IMG/VR virus record: IMGVR_UViG_3300042569_002692
Span: 1-38,416 of that record
Length of the DNA: 38,416 nucleotides
Strand: one strand, 5' to 3'
Source of the DNA: a virus
Shown here: positions 21,303 through 30,116 of the stretch, one piece after another
Position numbering within the stretch: position 1 is the stretch's first letter
Layout: the number at the start of each line of letters is the position of its first letter
Position numbers and translations under genes: made by a program
Notes under the pieces: generated by a model
Told to the model about the DNA's origin: nothing
Databases searched by the model: none
What the model saw: only the letters and a program-made list of their open reading frames with translations

Positions 21303-22304
21303 ATGCCTTACACCAACCAAGTCGCCCAAGTCGGCGCACGCGAGGATCTCTCCGACATCCTCGCCGTGGCCGATGCCAAGCAAATGCCTTTCATGTCGAA
21401 GCTGCCGAAAGGCGACACTCCGACCAACATCATCTACTCCTTCCAGGTGGACCGCTACGCGGACCCGAAGGCGGGCGGGGTGCCCGACGGCAAAGACGTC
21501 GACACCTTCTCCAACGCCGCCGAACGCCGGGCCCGTCTCAGCGCCCGGTGCGAGGTGTACCGTGAAGCGCCCATGGTGGGCTTCATCGCCGAGAACGTGC
21601 AGACCGTCGCGGGAGTTCCCGAGCGCGAGTTTGCCCGAGCCAAGCGCAAGAGCATGTACGAGATCAAGCGCAACATGGAGATTGCGATGCTCTCCAACCA
21701 GGAGTCCGCCGAGGACAACGGGCAGGACGGCAGCAAACAGCGCGGCTTCCAGAAATGGGTGCAGTCCGCCGTGCAGACCGATCTGCCCATCACCGACGAG
21801 GCTTATCGCACCCCGGCGGCGAGCATCTACAGCGGCGCAATGACGGACTTCGACGAGGACGATTTCCGCGCCATTCTCCAGAGCCGTTACGAGAAGACCG
21901 GCGTTGCCAAGGAACTCGTGTTGTTCGCGGGCACCCAGGTCAAAAACGCCATCACCGACTTCGGTCGGTATGCGCCGAACAAGGCGAGCAACACCGTGAT
22001 CCGCCAATTCAACGGCGAGCTCAAGGACCGCGCCTTTGTGACGGCGATCGACCTCTACGAAGGCGACTACGGGGTGGTTGAAATCATCCCCGACCTGTTC
22101 GTCGGCGCCACCACGGGGGGCGGCACGCCCAACATGAAACACGCGGCCCTGGTGGACATGGAGTTCATCGAGCTGCGCACCCACACCGCGCCTTACTTCC
22201 GGCCCTTGCCCGACGCTGGCGGCGGCCCTCGCGGCGTCATCGACGCCATCGTGTCCCTCTGCGTCACCAGCCCTCTTGCCCACGGTAAAATCGCCGCTTC
22301 CTAA
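21303..22304 (+). CDS. Major capsid protein
   Basis: This 333-residue protein follows the scaffold gene. Its sequence (REDLSDILAVADAKQMPFMSKL, then an SFQVDRYADP region, then VAGVPEREFARAKRKSMYEIKRNMEIAML) matches the SU10/DUF5309-type major capsid proteins of podophages, which adopt the HK97 fold. The early helix followed by ERRARLSARCEVYREAP and the long central region with FGRYAPNKASNTVIRQF is typical. It forms the icosahedral shell. The gene lacks a visible ribosome site upstream despite an expected high expression, like most late genes here. A hairpin after the next gene may end the capsid transcript. Confidence 0.9.
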   Translation: MPYTNQVAQVGAREDLSDILAVADAKQMPFMSKLPKGDTPTNIIYSFQVDRYADPKAGGVPDGKDVDTFSNAAERRARLSARCEVYREAPMVGFIAENVQTVAGVPEREFARAKRKSMYEIKRNMEIAMLSNQESAEDNGQDGSKQRGFQKWVQSAVQTDLPITDEAYRTPAASIYSGAMTDFDEDDFRAILQSRYEKTGVAKELVLFAGTQVKNAITDFGRYAPNKASNTVIRQFNGELKDRAFVTAIDLYEGDYGVVEIIPDLFVGATTGGGTPNMKHAALVDMEFIELRTHTAPYFRPLPDAGGGPRGVIDAIVSLCVTSPLAHGKIAAS

Positions 22305-22307
22305 GTT

Positions 22308-22760
22308 ATGAGCCAAGTCATCGAACTTCCCATCGAAGAGAAAGTGTCCACCGGGTGCAGTCACCTCATCAAGGTGGACCACACCGACCTGACCGAGACC
22401 ACCGCAAACACCGCGCAGGCGATCAACATCCCCCTGGCCGCCGGGTATGCCGTGGGCGACTTGGGCCTGTTCAAGCTCAAGACCCCGTTCCGCAACAGCG
22501 CGGACGCGGCCCACAACACCACCACGCTGAGCATCGGCGACAACGCATCGGCCACGACCTGGCGGACTGCGGCCGAGCTCAACGCCAACGGGAGCAAAGT
22601 GGATTTCGGCGTGTTCACCGCGACGACCGGCAAAGCCTACACGGCGGCCGACACGTTCAAGCTCACGTTCGGGTCCATGTCCGCAAAGAACCTCGCGGCA
22701 CTCAATGAGGGCGAGGTGCACCTGTTCGTGCAGCTCATCAACCTCAACAAGGCGTCCTAA
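22308..22760 (+). CDS. Capsid decoration-like protein (probable)
   Basis: This 150-residue protein, three bases after the capsid gene, is rich in Thr, Ala and Asn, with beta-strand pattern (YAVGDLGLFKLKTPFRNS, then NTTTLSIGDNASATTW) and no membrane segment. Small beta-rich proteins at this position are usually head decoration or capsid-stabilising proteins. I found no family-specific motif, so this is an inference from context and composition. Confidence 0.55.
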   Translation: MSQVIELPIEEKVSTGCSHLIKVDHTDLTETTANTAQAINIPLAAGYAVGDLGLFKLKTPFRNSADAAHNTTTLSIGDNASATTWRTAAELNANGSKVDFGVFTATTGKAYTAADTFKLTFGSMSAKNLAALNEGEVHLFVQLINLNKAS

Positions 22761-22778
22761 CCGCTTCCGCGACCCAAA

Positions 22779-22817
22779 GCCGTCCGGGGTGAGATCCACC
22801 CCGGGCGGCCCCTCTTT
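22779..22817 (+). terminator. Hairpin after the capsid genes
   Basis: A 13-bp GC-rich stem (22779-22791 with 22797-22809, one G-T wobble) has a 5-base loop and is followed by CCCTCTTT. It lies between the decoration-like gene and the next ORF. A leaky terminator that sets a high capsid-to-tail transcript ratio is likely. Confidence 0.6.
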
Positions 22818-23147
22818 ATGATCCAACAGATCGACTGGAACGAGGAGCTTGCCCCGCTTGCGGCGGAGTTTCGCGCTGGCTGGAACGCACGGGCCGCCAT
22901 GGCCGAGGTGCAACAGGCGCAGATCGCCGCCGCCAACGAACGGCTCCAGCGGGCACACGTCGAGGGGTTGGGTCAATGCACGCTCTCCGTGCATCCGGAC
23001 ATTTATTTCGGGCTCGAAGCGCTGCACGGCAAAGGGTGCTGGGCGGACAAAGATTTCCGCAAACGGTATCTGCGCGACAACCCGCATCTGCGGGTGAAGA
23101 GCCAGTCGGCAAAAACCACGCTGCGGGTGAACGGACTCCGAGCATGA
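22818..23147 (+). CDS. Head-tail region protein (109 aa), unknown
   Basis: The N-terminal half is helical (LAPLAAEFRAGWNARAAMAEVQQAQIAAANERL). The C-terminal half contains VHPDIYFGLEALHGKGCWADKDFRKRYLRDNP, a pattern I recall in small podophage proteins next to head-tail genes. Its function is unknown. It overlaps the next gene by ATGA and belongs to the connector block. Confidence 0.6.
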   Translation: MIQQIDWNEELAPLAAEFRAGWNARAAMAEVQQAQIAAANERLQRAHVEGLGQCTLSVHPDIYFGLEALHGKGCWADKDFRKRYLRDNPHLRVKSQSAKTTLRVNGLRA

Positions 23148-23332
23148 CGTCGCCGAGTCCCCAACAATGCAAAGCCATGAGCGTGCTCGGGTTCCTCCAG
23201 GTGCCCGCGCCCGAAGGCAAATGCGCGTGGGAACTCGAAGGGCACATCATTGAGCTCGAACCCGACGCCGAGCCGAGGCTCCGGCACATCGTGGCCGAAC
23301 TGCTCAAACGCGAGAAAGCCCTGCGCCGATGA
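23144..23332 (+). CDS. Small protein (62 aa)
   Basis: It has a short beta part (VLGFLQVPAPEGKCAWELEGHIIELE) and a C-terminal helix (RLRHIVAELLKREKALRR). It overlaps both neighbours. No family recognised. It may be a cofactor of the adaptor gene that follows. Confidence 0.5.
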   Translation: MTSPSPQQCKAMSVLGFLQVPAPEGKCAWELEGHIIELEPDAEPRLRHIVAELLKREKALRR

Positions 23333-24162
23333 GGACCGTCACGTTCAAGAGTGTGCTGCACGGGGTCGCCAGTTCGCTGGGGCTGGATCCCGCAACCAAT
23401 TTCACCTCGGCCCAAGCCGAGGGTCTCACCCGGTATATCAACAAACATCTGCGCCGGGCTTGGGAGATTTATCCGTGGCCGGATCTGAGCCGGAGCGAAC
23501 AACGCTTCTTCCGGGACGCTTACTCGGCCGCGACCACCTACGCGCTCGGCGCAGAGGTGTATGGGAACGGCGGCTATTACCAGAGCCTCCAGGCGGCGAA
23601 CCTCAACCACGCCCTCACCGAAACCGCCTGGTGGACGCCGCTGACGGATCTTGATCGGTCGATCCCGCTGGAACAAACCGGCAAGACGGTGATGGGCGAG
23701 GTGTTCAACGTGTTCACGGGCAACCCCGCCAAGACCGGCCAACCCATCCCGTTCCGGATCGTCGACGACGCCGTGACGATCGATCTCGGGCTGGTTTCCG
23801 TGTGGGTGGAATATCGGATCCGCCCCAGTGAGATGAGCGCCACCACGCATTCCACGCTTACCACGTATGCCGCCGGGGATCGTGTGTATCTCGCCGCCAC
23901 GGGCCAGACATACAGGGCTCTTGCGACCAACACCAACCAGGTGCCGAACGTCGCGCCGACTTTCTGGGCGGTGGAACCTTTCCCGTATGTGCTCGCCCCG
24001 CATGTGACGCACGCCGCGTATGCCGACGCCCTGCGCGAGGACGGGCAACACGACAAAGCCCGCATCGAACGCAGCGAGGCCGAGAGCCTGCTCGACGATG
24101 AGATGGACAAAGTAAACCAGCAGCAACGTCAAACCGCCCGCGCATTTGCGCGTCTGGCCTGA
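23329..24162 (+). CDS. Head-tail adaptor, T7 gp11-like, with inserted carbohydrate-binding-like modules
   Basis: The helical framework (LHGVASSLGLDPATNFTSAQAEGLTRYINKHLRRAWEIYPWP at the start, ADALREDGQHDKARIERSEAESLLDDEMDKV at the end) matches the T7 gp11-type adaptor that joins portal to tail. Two similar units of the type YxxGxxVYxxGxYYxxLxxxNxNxxP are inserted, at about residues 65-100 and 180-215. They resemble small carbohydrate-binding or chitin-binding modules with paired tryptophans. They may bind host surface sugars. The protein has 277 residues, longer than T7 gp11 (about 196) because of the inserts. No ribosome site is visible. Confidence 0.75.
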   Translation: MRTVTFKSVLHGVASSLGLDPATNFTSAQAEGLTRYINKHLRRAWEIYPWPDLSRSEQRFFRDAYSAATTYALGAEVYGNGGYYQSLQAANLNHALTETAWWTPLTDLDRSIPLEQTGKTVMGEVFNVFTGNPAKTGQPIPFRIVDDAVTIDLGLVSVWVEYRIRPSEMSATTHSTLTTYAAGDRVYLAATGQTYRALATNTNQVPNVAPTFWAVEPFPYVLAPHVTHAAYADALREDGQHDKARIERSEAESLLDDEMDKVNQQQRQTARAFARLA

Positions 24163-24174
24163 GCCACCCATTTT

Positions 24175-26334
24175 ATGAAAAGCCTCTGTTACGGTCACAC
24201 CTCCGAGGGCAAAGCCCTTCCCATCAAACTCGGCGACAACGGGGCCGTGGCCACGTCCAACGTCACCACGCGGTACCGGGAAAGCTTCGAGACGTGGGCC
24301 CCGAACACGCCCGACTCGCCCTGGATCCAAGTCCTCGGAAACGGCGACATCGCCCGAGCCGAAGGAAACGCGCTGGCGTGCAGCCACCTGACCATTTCCA
24401 AAAGCCCGCTTTTTGCGGGGACCGAGACGGTCATTGAAAACCTGGAACGGTTTGCGATGCCGCTCGAGGTGTCGATCGGCGCGCATATGTCGCAGCGGAC
24501 GCTCGGGCAGGAGTTCGCGGTGGAGATCGTGTCGCTCGACGCGTTGCCCGCACAACCCGACATTGAAATCTCCAGCATTTCGCAGGCGACCACCACGCTC
24601 ACCGTTGTCACCACAACTCCGCACGGACTTGTTCCCGGGAAACGCATCGGAATCACGGGCTGCTCAAACCCGCTCGCCAATTATCCCGCGCTTGTTGTCG
24701 CCACGATTCCGACGCCCACCAGTTTCACCGCCACGGCTGGCCCCGGCGGGACGATCCCTTCGCAAACAATCGCCAACCCGGCGGGCGCAAAAGGCTTGGT
24801 GTATTTCCGCCCCGCGCTGGGATACGCGAAGGACGGAACCAGCCTCATTTTCGAGAACGCCACGGCGACCAACGCCAGCGCCTACATTCGCAGTGACGCA
24901 GGCGACTCGCTGCCCAGCGGCACCGCAGCGGGCAACCACTCGGCGACGATCCTCACCACGGCCAGTGTCCAGGCGATCAACACGCCCGGAACCTACGCTT
25001 TCCAGCCGACCAACGAATATCGGCTCACCCTCATGGCCGACCGCGTCCAGTGGGCTTCGACTCCGGTAGACTCCACCGCCGCTTTGACCGCGTTCGTGAA
25101 CCGCACCCAAGTGGTGCCGAACAACTCGAAGCCCTACAAGTTCCGGATCCGAGCGGCCAACAACAAGTCGCTCACGGTCCCGAGCGCGCAGATTGTTTCG
25201 GCAGTAAAAAGCGGGACGACCACGGCCACCATTACCACGGCGACCGACCACGGTCTTGTGGCCGGCGACGTTGTGGTCGTTTACGGCATCCGCGATCAGG
25301 CGGCAGCGAGCTTCCCGAACCTTGTGACGGCCACGGCGGTTGCCACAGTGCCCACGTCCAACACGTTCACAATCGTGATTGGCACGGCCTCCACCGTGAC
25401 CAGTTACGGGGGATACGTGGCCAAGGTCCAAGGCGGCAACCTGATGTCGGCGCTCGGCGCGCTGACCATGGCCGTACAATCCGCCACCATTGCATCCGGC
25501 GTGCTCACGCTTGTGGGGAGTGTGGCGTGGGCCGGCTTGCTCAACGGCGATTTCGTGGAGCTTGTGGGCGTGCGCGACATAGCCACCGGAGCCAGCCTCG
25601 GCATTGACGGCGCATGGAAAGTGCGCGAAGTGGCCACCACCAACCTGTTGCTCGAATCCATCGAGAACGTCCCGGTGCCTTCCACGCTGGCCACCACCAA
25701 CTGCGGCGGCGGTGTGATCAAGCGCACGGACTACCGCGTTTCGCTTCTGCGCGTGTTCGACTTTGAACGCGAGCGAGTGGAGATGATGACGCGCCCCACG
25801 GGAGACATTGCGAACGCCGTGCCCGTCGTGCTCCAAGGCGGCGCTCTGACCAGCGGCACCGTCGCCGCAGCGGGCACCGTGGCGGTGGACGCCGCGATCG
25901 GTAACCCCGTCACAGCCGGTCTGCGGGCATCCAACGCGAACATCGCCGCCATGTCGGCCGCTGGTGACAGCGTGGGCTGGATGGGCACGATGATCGGCGC
26001 GGGAGTCGTGAAGCCTTACGCATTGGCAGAAGCGACGTTCGACGCATCGCTCGCGCTCACGACCACCACGGCCGCGCCCATCGCGGCGGCTGCGGGCGCT
26101 GGGCTCAAACGCCACCTTGTCGCCGGGCAGGTCATCAATACCGGAGCCGCCACGGTGGATCTCATCATTCTCGACGGGGCCACCGAACGGTGGAGGTTGC
26201 CTTTGCCGGTCAACGTGCCGCTGGACCTTGAATGGCCCATTCACATCCCGGTCACGGCCGCCACCGCTCTCAACGCCAACCTTTCCGCAGCCGGAACCGT
26301 GCGTGCGAACTTCCAAGGCTACACCGCTCCCTAA
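24175..26334 (+). CDS. Large virion structural/fibre protein (719 aa)
   Basis: The N-terminal part contains RYRESFETWAPNTPDSPWIQVL and a GHTSEGKALPIKLGDNG segment, seen in phage structural proteins. Two related beta modules have TTPHGLVPGKRIGITG and TATDHGLVAGDVVVVYGI, a HGLxxGDxVxVxG pattern found in tail and capsid appendages. The C-terminal part (TGAATVDLIILDGATERWRLPLP, then AATALNANLSAAGTVRANFQGYTA) resembles a terminal domain common to fibres and head appendages. Thr/Ala-rich composition fits beta structure. It most likely decorates the virion and contacts the host. Whether it is a head fibre or a tail part cannot be decided. Confidence 0.65.
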   Translation: MKSLCYGHTSEGKALPIKLGDNGAVATSNVTTRYRESFETWAPNTPDSPWIQVLGNGDIARAEGNALACSHLTISKSPLFAGTETVIENLERFAMPLEVSIGAHMSQRTLGQEFAVEIVSLDALPAQPDIEISSISQATTTLTVVTTTPHGLVPGKRIGITGCSNPLANYPALVVATIPTPTSFTATAGPGGTIPSQTIANPAGAKGLVYFRPALGYAKDGTSLIFENATATNASAYIRSDAGDSLPSGTAAGNHSATILTTASVQAINTPGTYAFQPTNEYRLTLMADRVQWASTPVDSTAALTAFVNRTQVVPNNSKPYKFRIRAANNKSLTVPSAQIVSAVKSGTTTATITTATDHGLVAGDVVVVYGIRDQAAASFPNLVTATAVATVPTSNTFTIVIGTASTVTSYGGYVAKVQGGNLMSALGALTMAVQSATIASGVLTLVGSVAWAGLLNGDFVELVGVRDIATGASLGIDGAWKVREVATTNLLLESIENVPVPSTLATTNCGGGVIKRTDYRVSLLRVFDFERERVEMMTRPTGDIANAVPVVLQGGALTSGTVAAAGTVAVDAAIGNPVTAGLRASNANIAAMSAAGDSVGWMGTMIGAGVVKPYALAEATFDASLALTTTTAAPIAAAAGAGLKRHLVAGQVINTGAATVDLIILDGATERWRLPLPVNVPLDLEWPIHIPVTAATALNANLSAAGTVRANFQGYTAP

Positions 26335-26342
26335 CATTCATT

Positions 26343-26555
26343 ATGAAACTCATCTCCATCGCCATTTCGTATCCCGCCGGAACCGTCACCTGCCAGTGTA
26401 TGCTCCTGGTCCAAGACAACCCGGTTGTGGTCCCGTTCACCGTGGCCGAGTCGGCGCTTTACGAAGCCGCCGCCGCGCGCGGGGCAGACACATGGGAAAA
26501 CGAAGACGTGTGCCTCGTGGGTTCGCACATCGTCGGTCAACCCATCAGCCTCTAA
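26343..26555 (+). CDS. Small protein (70 aa)
   Basis: It starts with KLISIAISYPAGTVTCQCMLLVQDN and ends with VCLVGSHIVGQPISL, suggesting a small beta domain. It sits between the fibre-like gene and the lysis genes. The end overlaps the next gene by one base. No family recognised. Confidence 0.5.
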   Translation: MKLISIAISYPAGTVTCQCMLLVQDNPVVVPFTVAESALYEAAAARGADTWENEDVCLVGSHIVGQPISL

Positions 26556-26824
26556 TGTCCGCCGACCCGGATCTCCTCACGCTCCTCCCGGAAGCGGGCC
26601 CCACGGTGCTCTTGGCCGTGGCGGTGCTGGCCCTCTGGAAACGGGACGAGAAACGCGACAAGGAACGCTTGGAGATCGGCACCCGGCGCGATGAACGCAT
26701 CTCGGCGCTGGAGGCCAAGCAGGATCTGCACGCTTCCCAATACCGGGAGCTGGCCGAGCGCATGGCCGATGTGGTGTCGGAAACCAAACACGTCATGGAG
26801 AAGGTGCTCCAAAAGCTGGGATGA
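26555..26824 (+). CDS. Holin- or spanin-like membrane protein (89 aa)
   Basis: It has one N-terminal membrane segment (about residues 15-29, PTVLLAVAVLALWKRD) followed by a long charged coiled coil (EKRDKERLEIGTRRDERISALEAKQDL, onward). It lies two genes upstream of DUF1353 and three upstream of the endolysin. This topology is found in single-span holins and inner-membrane spanin subunits. The next gene encodes a secreted protein, which could be a partner. The role in lysis is inferred from context. Confidence 0.6.
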   Translation: MSADPDLLTLLPEAGPTVLLAVAVLALWKRDEKRDKERLEIGTRRDERISALEAKQDLHASQYRELAERMADVVSETKHVMEKVLQKLG

Positions 26825-27033
26825 ACCGGTGGCTGGTGCCGTGGCTCGTGGCTGCGGCCCTCGCAATCCCCGGCGCCCGGGCCGGTCGGCAATGTTACCG
26901 CGAGCTCACCGGCACCCATTGGATTTCCAGCAGCGGGATCCGACACAACAAAGAGTGCCGTTATTTCAAAAACTGCCGGGGCCGACTCGGTCCATCCAAC
27001 GAATGCAAACCATGCAACCTTTGCGGCGGATAA
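26821..27033 (+). CDS. Secreted cysteine-rich protein (70 aa)
   Basis: Residues 1-22 form a signal peptide (WLVPWLVAAALAIPGARA). The mature part contains THWISSSGIRHNKECRYFKN and ends in CKPCNLCGG, with five or six cysteines. The same RHN..C..Y...CG..CGG pattern occurs in secreted proteins of several bacterial phyla. It is not a lipoprotein and so not a classical outer spanin. Being coupled by ATGA to the membrane gene, it may be a periplasmic lysis accessory. Its reading frame overlaps the next gene by 31 bases. Confidence 0.65.
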   Translation: MNRWLVPWLVAAALAIPGARAGRQCYRELTGTHWISSSGIRHNKECRYFKNCRGRLGPSNECKPCNLCGG

Positions 27034-27467
27034 CCCGGTTCTCGGGAAGCGCGTTCACCCGGCAACTCGCACGCCGGGAGATCCTCGACCGTGGGCTCTC
27101 TCTCAAGTGGTGGAGCGAGTTCCAGCAGGATCTCCCCGTTTACACCGTGGCAGCCGCCGGGTTTGTGATTCCGGCGGGGTTCATGACCGACGGCGCCAGC
27201 GTGCCCCGGGCCGTGTGGGCCGTGTTGGCCAGCTCGGACCCCGATATTCTCTACCCGGCGTTTGCGCACGATTACCTGTACGCCGTTTGGGGCAAGATCC
27301 CCAACGGGCTCACGCTCACCCGGCAACAATGCGACGAGACCCTGCGCGAGCTGATGCTCGCCATCGGCGCACCCGCGTGGAAAACCGCCCTCGTGTATGC
27401 CGCCGTTCGGGCCGGGGGGAAATCCGCTTGGGACCGGGACGACACCAAGAAACTCATTTTCACCTGA
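27003..27467 (+). CDS. DUF1353 family phage protein (154 aa)
   Basis: It contains GFMTDGASVPRAVWAVLASSDPDILYPAFAHDYLYA, the hallmark of DUF1353, and WKTALVYAAVRAGGKSAWDR at the end. The family is common in phages close to lysis genes and is of unknown function. ATG at 27003 or 27012 may be used. It overlaps the preceding gene. Confidence 0.85.
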   Translation: MQTMQPLRRITRFSGSAFTRQLARREILDRGLSLKWWSEFQQDLPVYTVAAAGFVIPAGFMTDGASVPRAVWAVLASSDPDILYPAFAHDYLYAVWGKIPNGLTLTRQQCDETLRELMLAIGAPAWKTALVYAAVRAGGKSAWDRDDTKKLIFT

Positions 27468-27469
27468 TA

Positions 27470-27970
27470 ATGAGCAACCCGCGTTCTCTCATCGCCGACA
27501 TCGCAGCGAAACACATCGGGCTTCGGGAGACCACGCCCAACCGTTTCGAGGGGATCGATCAATTCTGGGCTGCCACCACCTACCCCGACGGCGGCAAAAA
27601 CCGCGAACCGTGGTGTTCTGCGTTCGCAAGTTACTGCGTCCAGGAGGCCGACCGCCAAAGCGCCGAGATCCGTTTGCGGGTCCCGCCCCGGTTTGCCGCC
27701 GTTCGCGACTGGCTCCCGTGGGCGAGGAAGGCCGGGTGCATCGTGTTTCCCAGCAGTTCGACGACCTACACACCAGAGCGCGGTGACATCGTGGTGTTCC
27801 TCCCGCGCCTCTCGCACATCGGCCTTGTCTCCGGTATCGCTGGGCGCGGCATCGTGGCAACCATCGAGGGAAACACCAACGCCGCAGGCTCCCGCGAGGG
27901 CGACGGCTGTTACGAGAAATTCCGCAGTCTCTCCTTCTGCGGCTCATTCATTCGCATTCCTACGCTCTGA
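27470..27970 (+). CDS. Endolysin, CHAP/NlpC-P60-type cell wall hydrolase
   Basis: The 166-residue protein has the catalytic cysteine in NREPWCSAFASY (C49), the histidine in LSHIGLVSG (H116) and a third polar residue in TIEGNTN (about 133-135). This is the order of a papain-like amidase/peptidase. EPWCSAF and GDIVVF motifs match the CHAP-type lysins. It cleaves peptidoglycan at the end of infection. There is no signal peptide or membrane segment, so it depends on a holin to reach the wall. It lies at the end of the lysis cluster and upstream of the portal gene. Confidence 0.85.
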   Translation: MSNPRSLIADIAAKHIGLRETTPNRFEGIDQFWAATTYPDGGKNREPWCSAFASYCVQEADRQSAEIRLRVPPRFAAVRDWLPWARKAGCIVFPSSSTTYTPERGDIVVFLPRLSHIGLVSGIAGRGIVATIEGNTNAAGSREGDGCYEKFRSLSFCGSFIRIPTL

Positions 27971-27998
27971 GCAACAATCAGCACACGATCCCCGTCGC

Positions 27999-30116
27999 AT
28001 GAACGATTTCCTGACCTCCGCCGATCCCGCAGTGTCCGACATTTTGAAGGAACTCCAGGATTGCCTCACCAACTCCAGCGGGTTGACCAATCAGCAGGAG
28101 GCCGACTGGCGGACCCGGATGTGCCTATGGTCCGGGCAGAGCGACGATGGGAGGAAATGGAAGGATCGCCTCGGGGTGGACCCCATGCCGTGGAACGGCG
28201 CGAGCGATCAGAGGGTGCGCGCCGTGGACGAGGTGATTAACGAACAGGTCGCCCTCATGCTGGAGGCGTTCTCGCGTTCCATGGTGCAGGTCACTTCCAG
28301 CCGGGGCGATAGCATGGGCGCGTCCCAGCTCGTGAACCATATCCTCACATGGCTGTTCAAGGTCCATCTCCGGAGCGACCTGGAACGCGAGCTGGAGCTC
28401 TATGCCAATTACCGCCAGCAATACGGCATGGCCGTGATGGGCGTGTGGTGGGAGCAACGCCGCCAACTGGAGAACGAGGAGATCGACCTGGAGAAGACCT
28501 ATGCGGACGCCCAGGAAGATCCCGAGAAACTCACCAGCCTCGCCCTGCTCGTGGAGAAACTCCAAGACCCGCTGGCCGAGGAGGAAATGCTGGCGTTCAT
28601 CCGGGGATATTCCGAGAGCATCTCGAAGAAACAGGCCCGGGTGATCCTCAACGAACTGCGCGAGACCGGCCGCAGCCTGGTGCCCCGCGAGACAATGCTT
28701 TCCTCGCTCCCGTGCTGGGAGGCGCTCCGCCCGTTTGTGGACGTGTTCTTTCCCGTGGCCACCAAGAGCATGCAGGCGGCCCGCTGGATCGCGAAGATCG
28801 AATGGGTGACCGCCACCGAACTGGCCGACCGCGCCACCACGGACGATTACGACGAGGAGTTCATCGACGCCGCGCTCAAAACCAAGGGCAAAGATTGGGA
28901 GGGCAACATCCTCCAGACCGCCACCGACTGGACCCGGGCCCGCCGGGGGTCCACCAGCCCGTTCCTTGAGGATGTGGAGGATCTCATCCAAATCTTTCAC
29001 GTTTACCGCCGGGGCACGGACACCGACACGGGTGTGCCCGCGATTTATTGCACGGTCATCTCGCCGCATGTGCCCAAGCTGGCGGCCAAACATGAGTTGC
29101 TCCCCTACAAACACGGCCGGTTCCCGTTCGTGGCCGGGGTGCGCGAATACGTGGGCCGCTCCATGAGCGAAAGCCGGAGCGTGCCGGAGCTGGGGAAATC
29201 CCTCCAGGACAGCATCAAAGCCCAGAGCGATGCGCGGACGGACTACACCAGCATCGCCACCATCCCGCCCGTGATCGTCCCTCCCAACCGGGGCAAAACC
29301 CGGCTGGAGTTCGGGCCCGGGGTGCAACACACCGAACGCCGCTCGGGGGAACTGCGCTGGATGGCCCCTCCGCCGGGCAACCTCGGGGCGTCGGTGGAGG
29401 TGGAACGCAGCAGCCAGGAACGGCTCGACCGGTATTTCGGACGGAACACCCAGACGGTGAACCCGGTGCTCTCGCAGCTTTTGCAAACCCGCTTGGTGAA
29501 CAAGTTCCTGAGCGAGGTGCAGGAGATGGCGACCCAGACCGTGCAGCTTGCCCAGCAGTATCTGCCGGAAACCACCGTGGAACGCATCACGGGCGGGCAA
29601 CGGGTGCCGTTCACCGTGAGCCGGGACGAGATCCAAGGGCAGTTCGATATCCGGATCGCGTTCGACGTGGCCAACCTCGACCGGGAATTGCTCAAGCAAA
29701 AGCTGGAGTTTCTCCAGGGGGTCATGGGCATGGATCAAACCGGGCAGGTGGACCGGGCCGGGGCGGTCAACTGGGCGATGGGTTCGTTCGATCCGCTGCT
29801 TGCGCAGCAGCTCGTGGGCGATCCCCAGGCGGTGGCCGCCAACGAGACCGAGGACGAGCAGAAGAACTTCGCGCTCATCACCAGCGGCGTGGAACCGCCC
29901 ATGCGGGCCTCGGGCCAGAACTATCAGCTCCGGTTGCAGACCCTCTTGGGCATCGTCCAGCAGAACCCGGAAGCCGCGCAGAGCCTGGAAATGCGGGCGG
30001 ATCGCAAGGCGCTGTTCGAGAACCGGGTGAAACATCTCCAGTTCATGATCCAGCAGCAGACCAACGCCAACACGGGACGCACCGGGGCGGAGCCGCTCAT
30101 GGAGCCGACCGCCTGA
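27999..30116 (+). CDS. Portal (head-tail connector) protein
   Basis: This 705-residue protein is of podovirus portal size and character. It is mixed alpha/beta, with a long helix region (LERELELYANYRQQYGMAVMGVWWEQRR, then EEEMLAFIRGYSESISKK), a CRISPR-unrelated wing with FVDVFFPVATKSMQAARWI, and a C-terminal helical barrel-like region ending at about residue 690. Motifs such as MPWNGASDQRVRAVDEVINEQVALML and LPYKHGRFPFVAGVREY are similar to portals of phages in this group. It forms the 12-mer vertex through which DNA is packaged and ejected. Its position after the lysis genes and far from terL is not the usual order. Confidence 0.85.
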   Translation: MNDFLTSADPAVSDILKELQDCLTNSSGLTNQQEADWRTRMCLWSGQSDDGRKWKDRLGVDPMPWNGASDQRVRAVDEVINEQVALMLEAFSRSMVQVTSSRGDSMGASQLVNHILTWLFKVHLRSDLERELELYANYRQQYGMAVMGVWWEQRRQLENEEIDLEKTYADAQEDPEKLTSLALLVEKLQDPLAEEEMLAFIRGYSESISKKQARVILNELRETGRSLVPRETMLSSLPCWEALRPFVDVFFPVATKSMQAARWIAKIEWVTATELADRATTDDYDEEFIDAALKTKGKDWEGNILQTATDWTRARRGSTSPFLEDVEDLIQIFHVYRRGTDTDTGVPAIYCTVISPHVPKLAAKHELLPYKHGRFPFVAGVREYVGRSMSESRSVPELGKSLQDSIKAQSDARTDYTSIATIPPVIVPPNRGKTRLEFGPGVQHTERRSGELRWMAPPPGNLGASVEVERSSQERLDRYFGRNTQTVNPVLSQLLQTRLVNKFLSEVQEMATQTVQLAQQYLPETTVERITGGQRVPFTVSRDEIQGQFDIRIAFDVANLDRELLKQKLEFLQGVMGMDQTGQVDRAGAVNWAMGSFDPLLAQQLVGDPQAVAANETEDEQKNFALITSGVEPPMRASGQNYQLRLQTLLGIVQQNPEAAQSLEMRADRKALFENRVKHLQFMIQQQTNANTGRTGAEPLMEPTA

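Noticed and set aside
20142-23087. 981-codon minus-strand open frame opposite scaffold and capsid
   Set aside because: Antisense of real genes. The repeated RIG codons are the complement of the PTD repeat.
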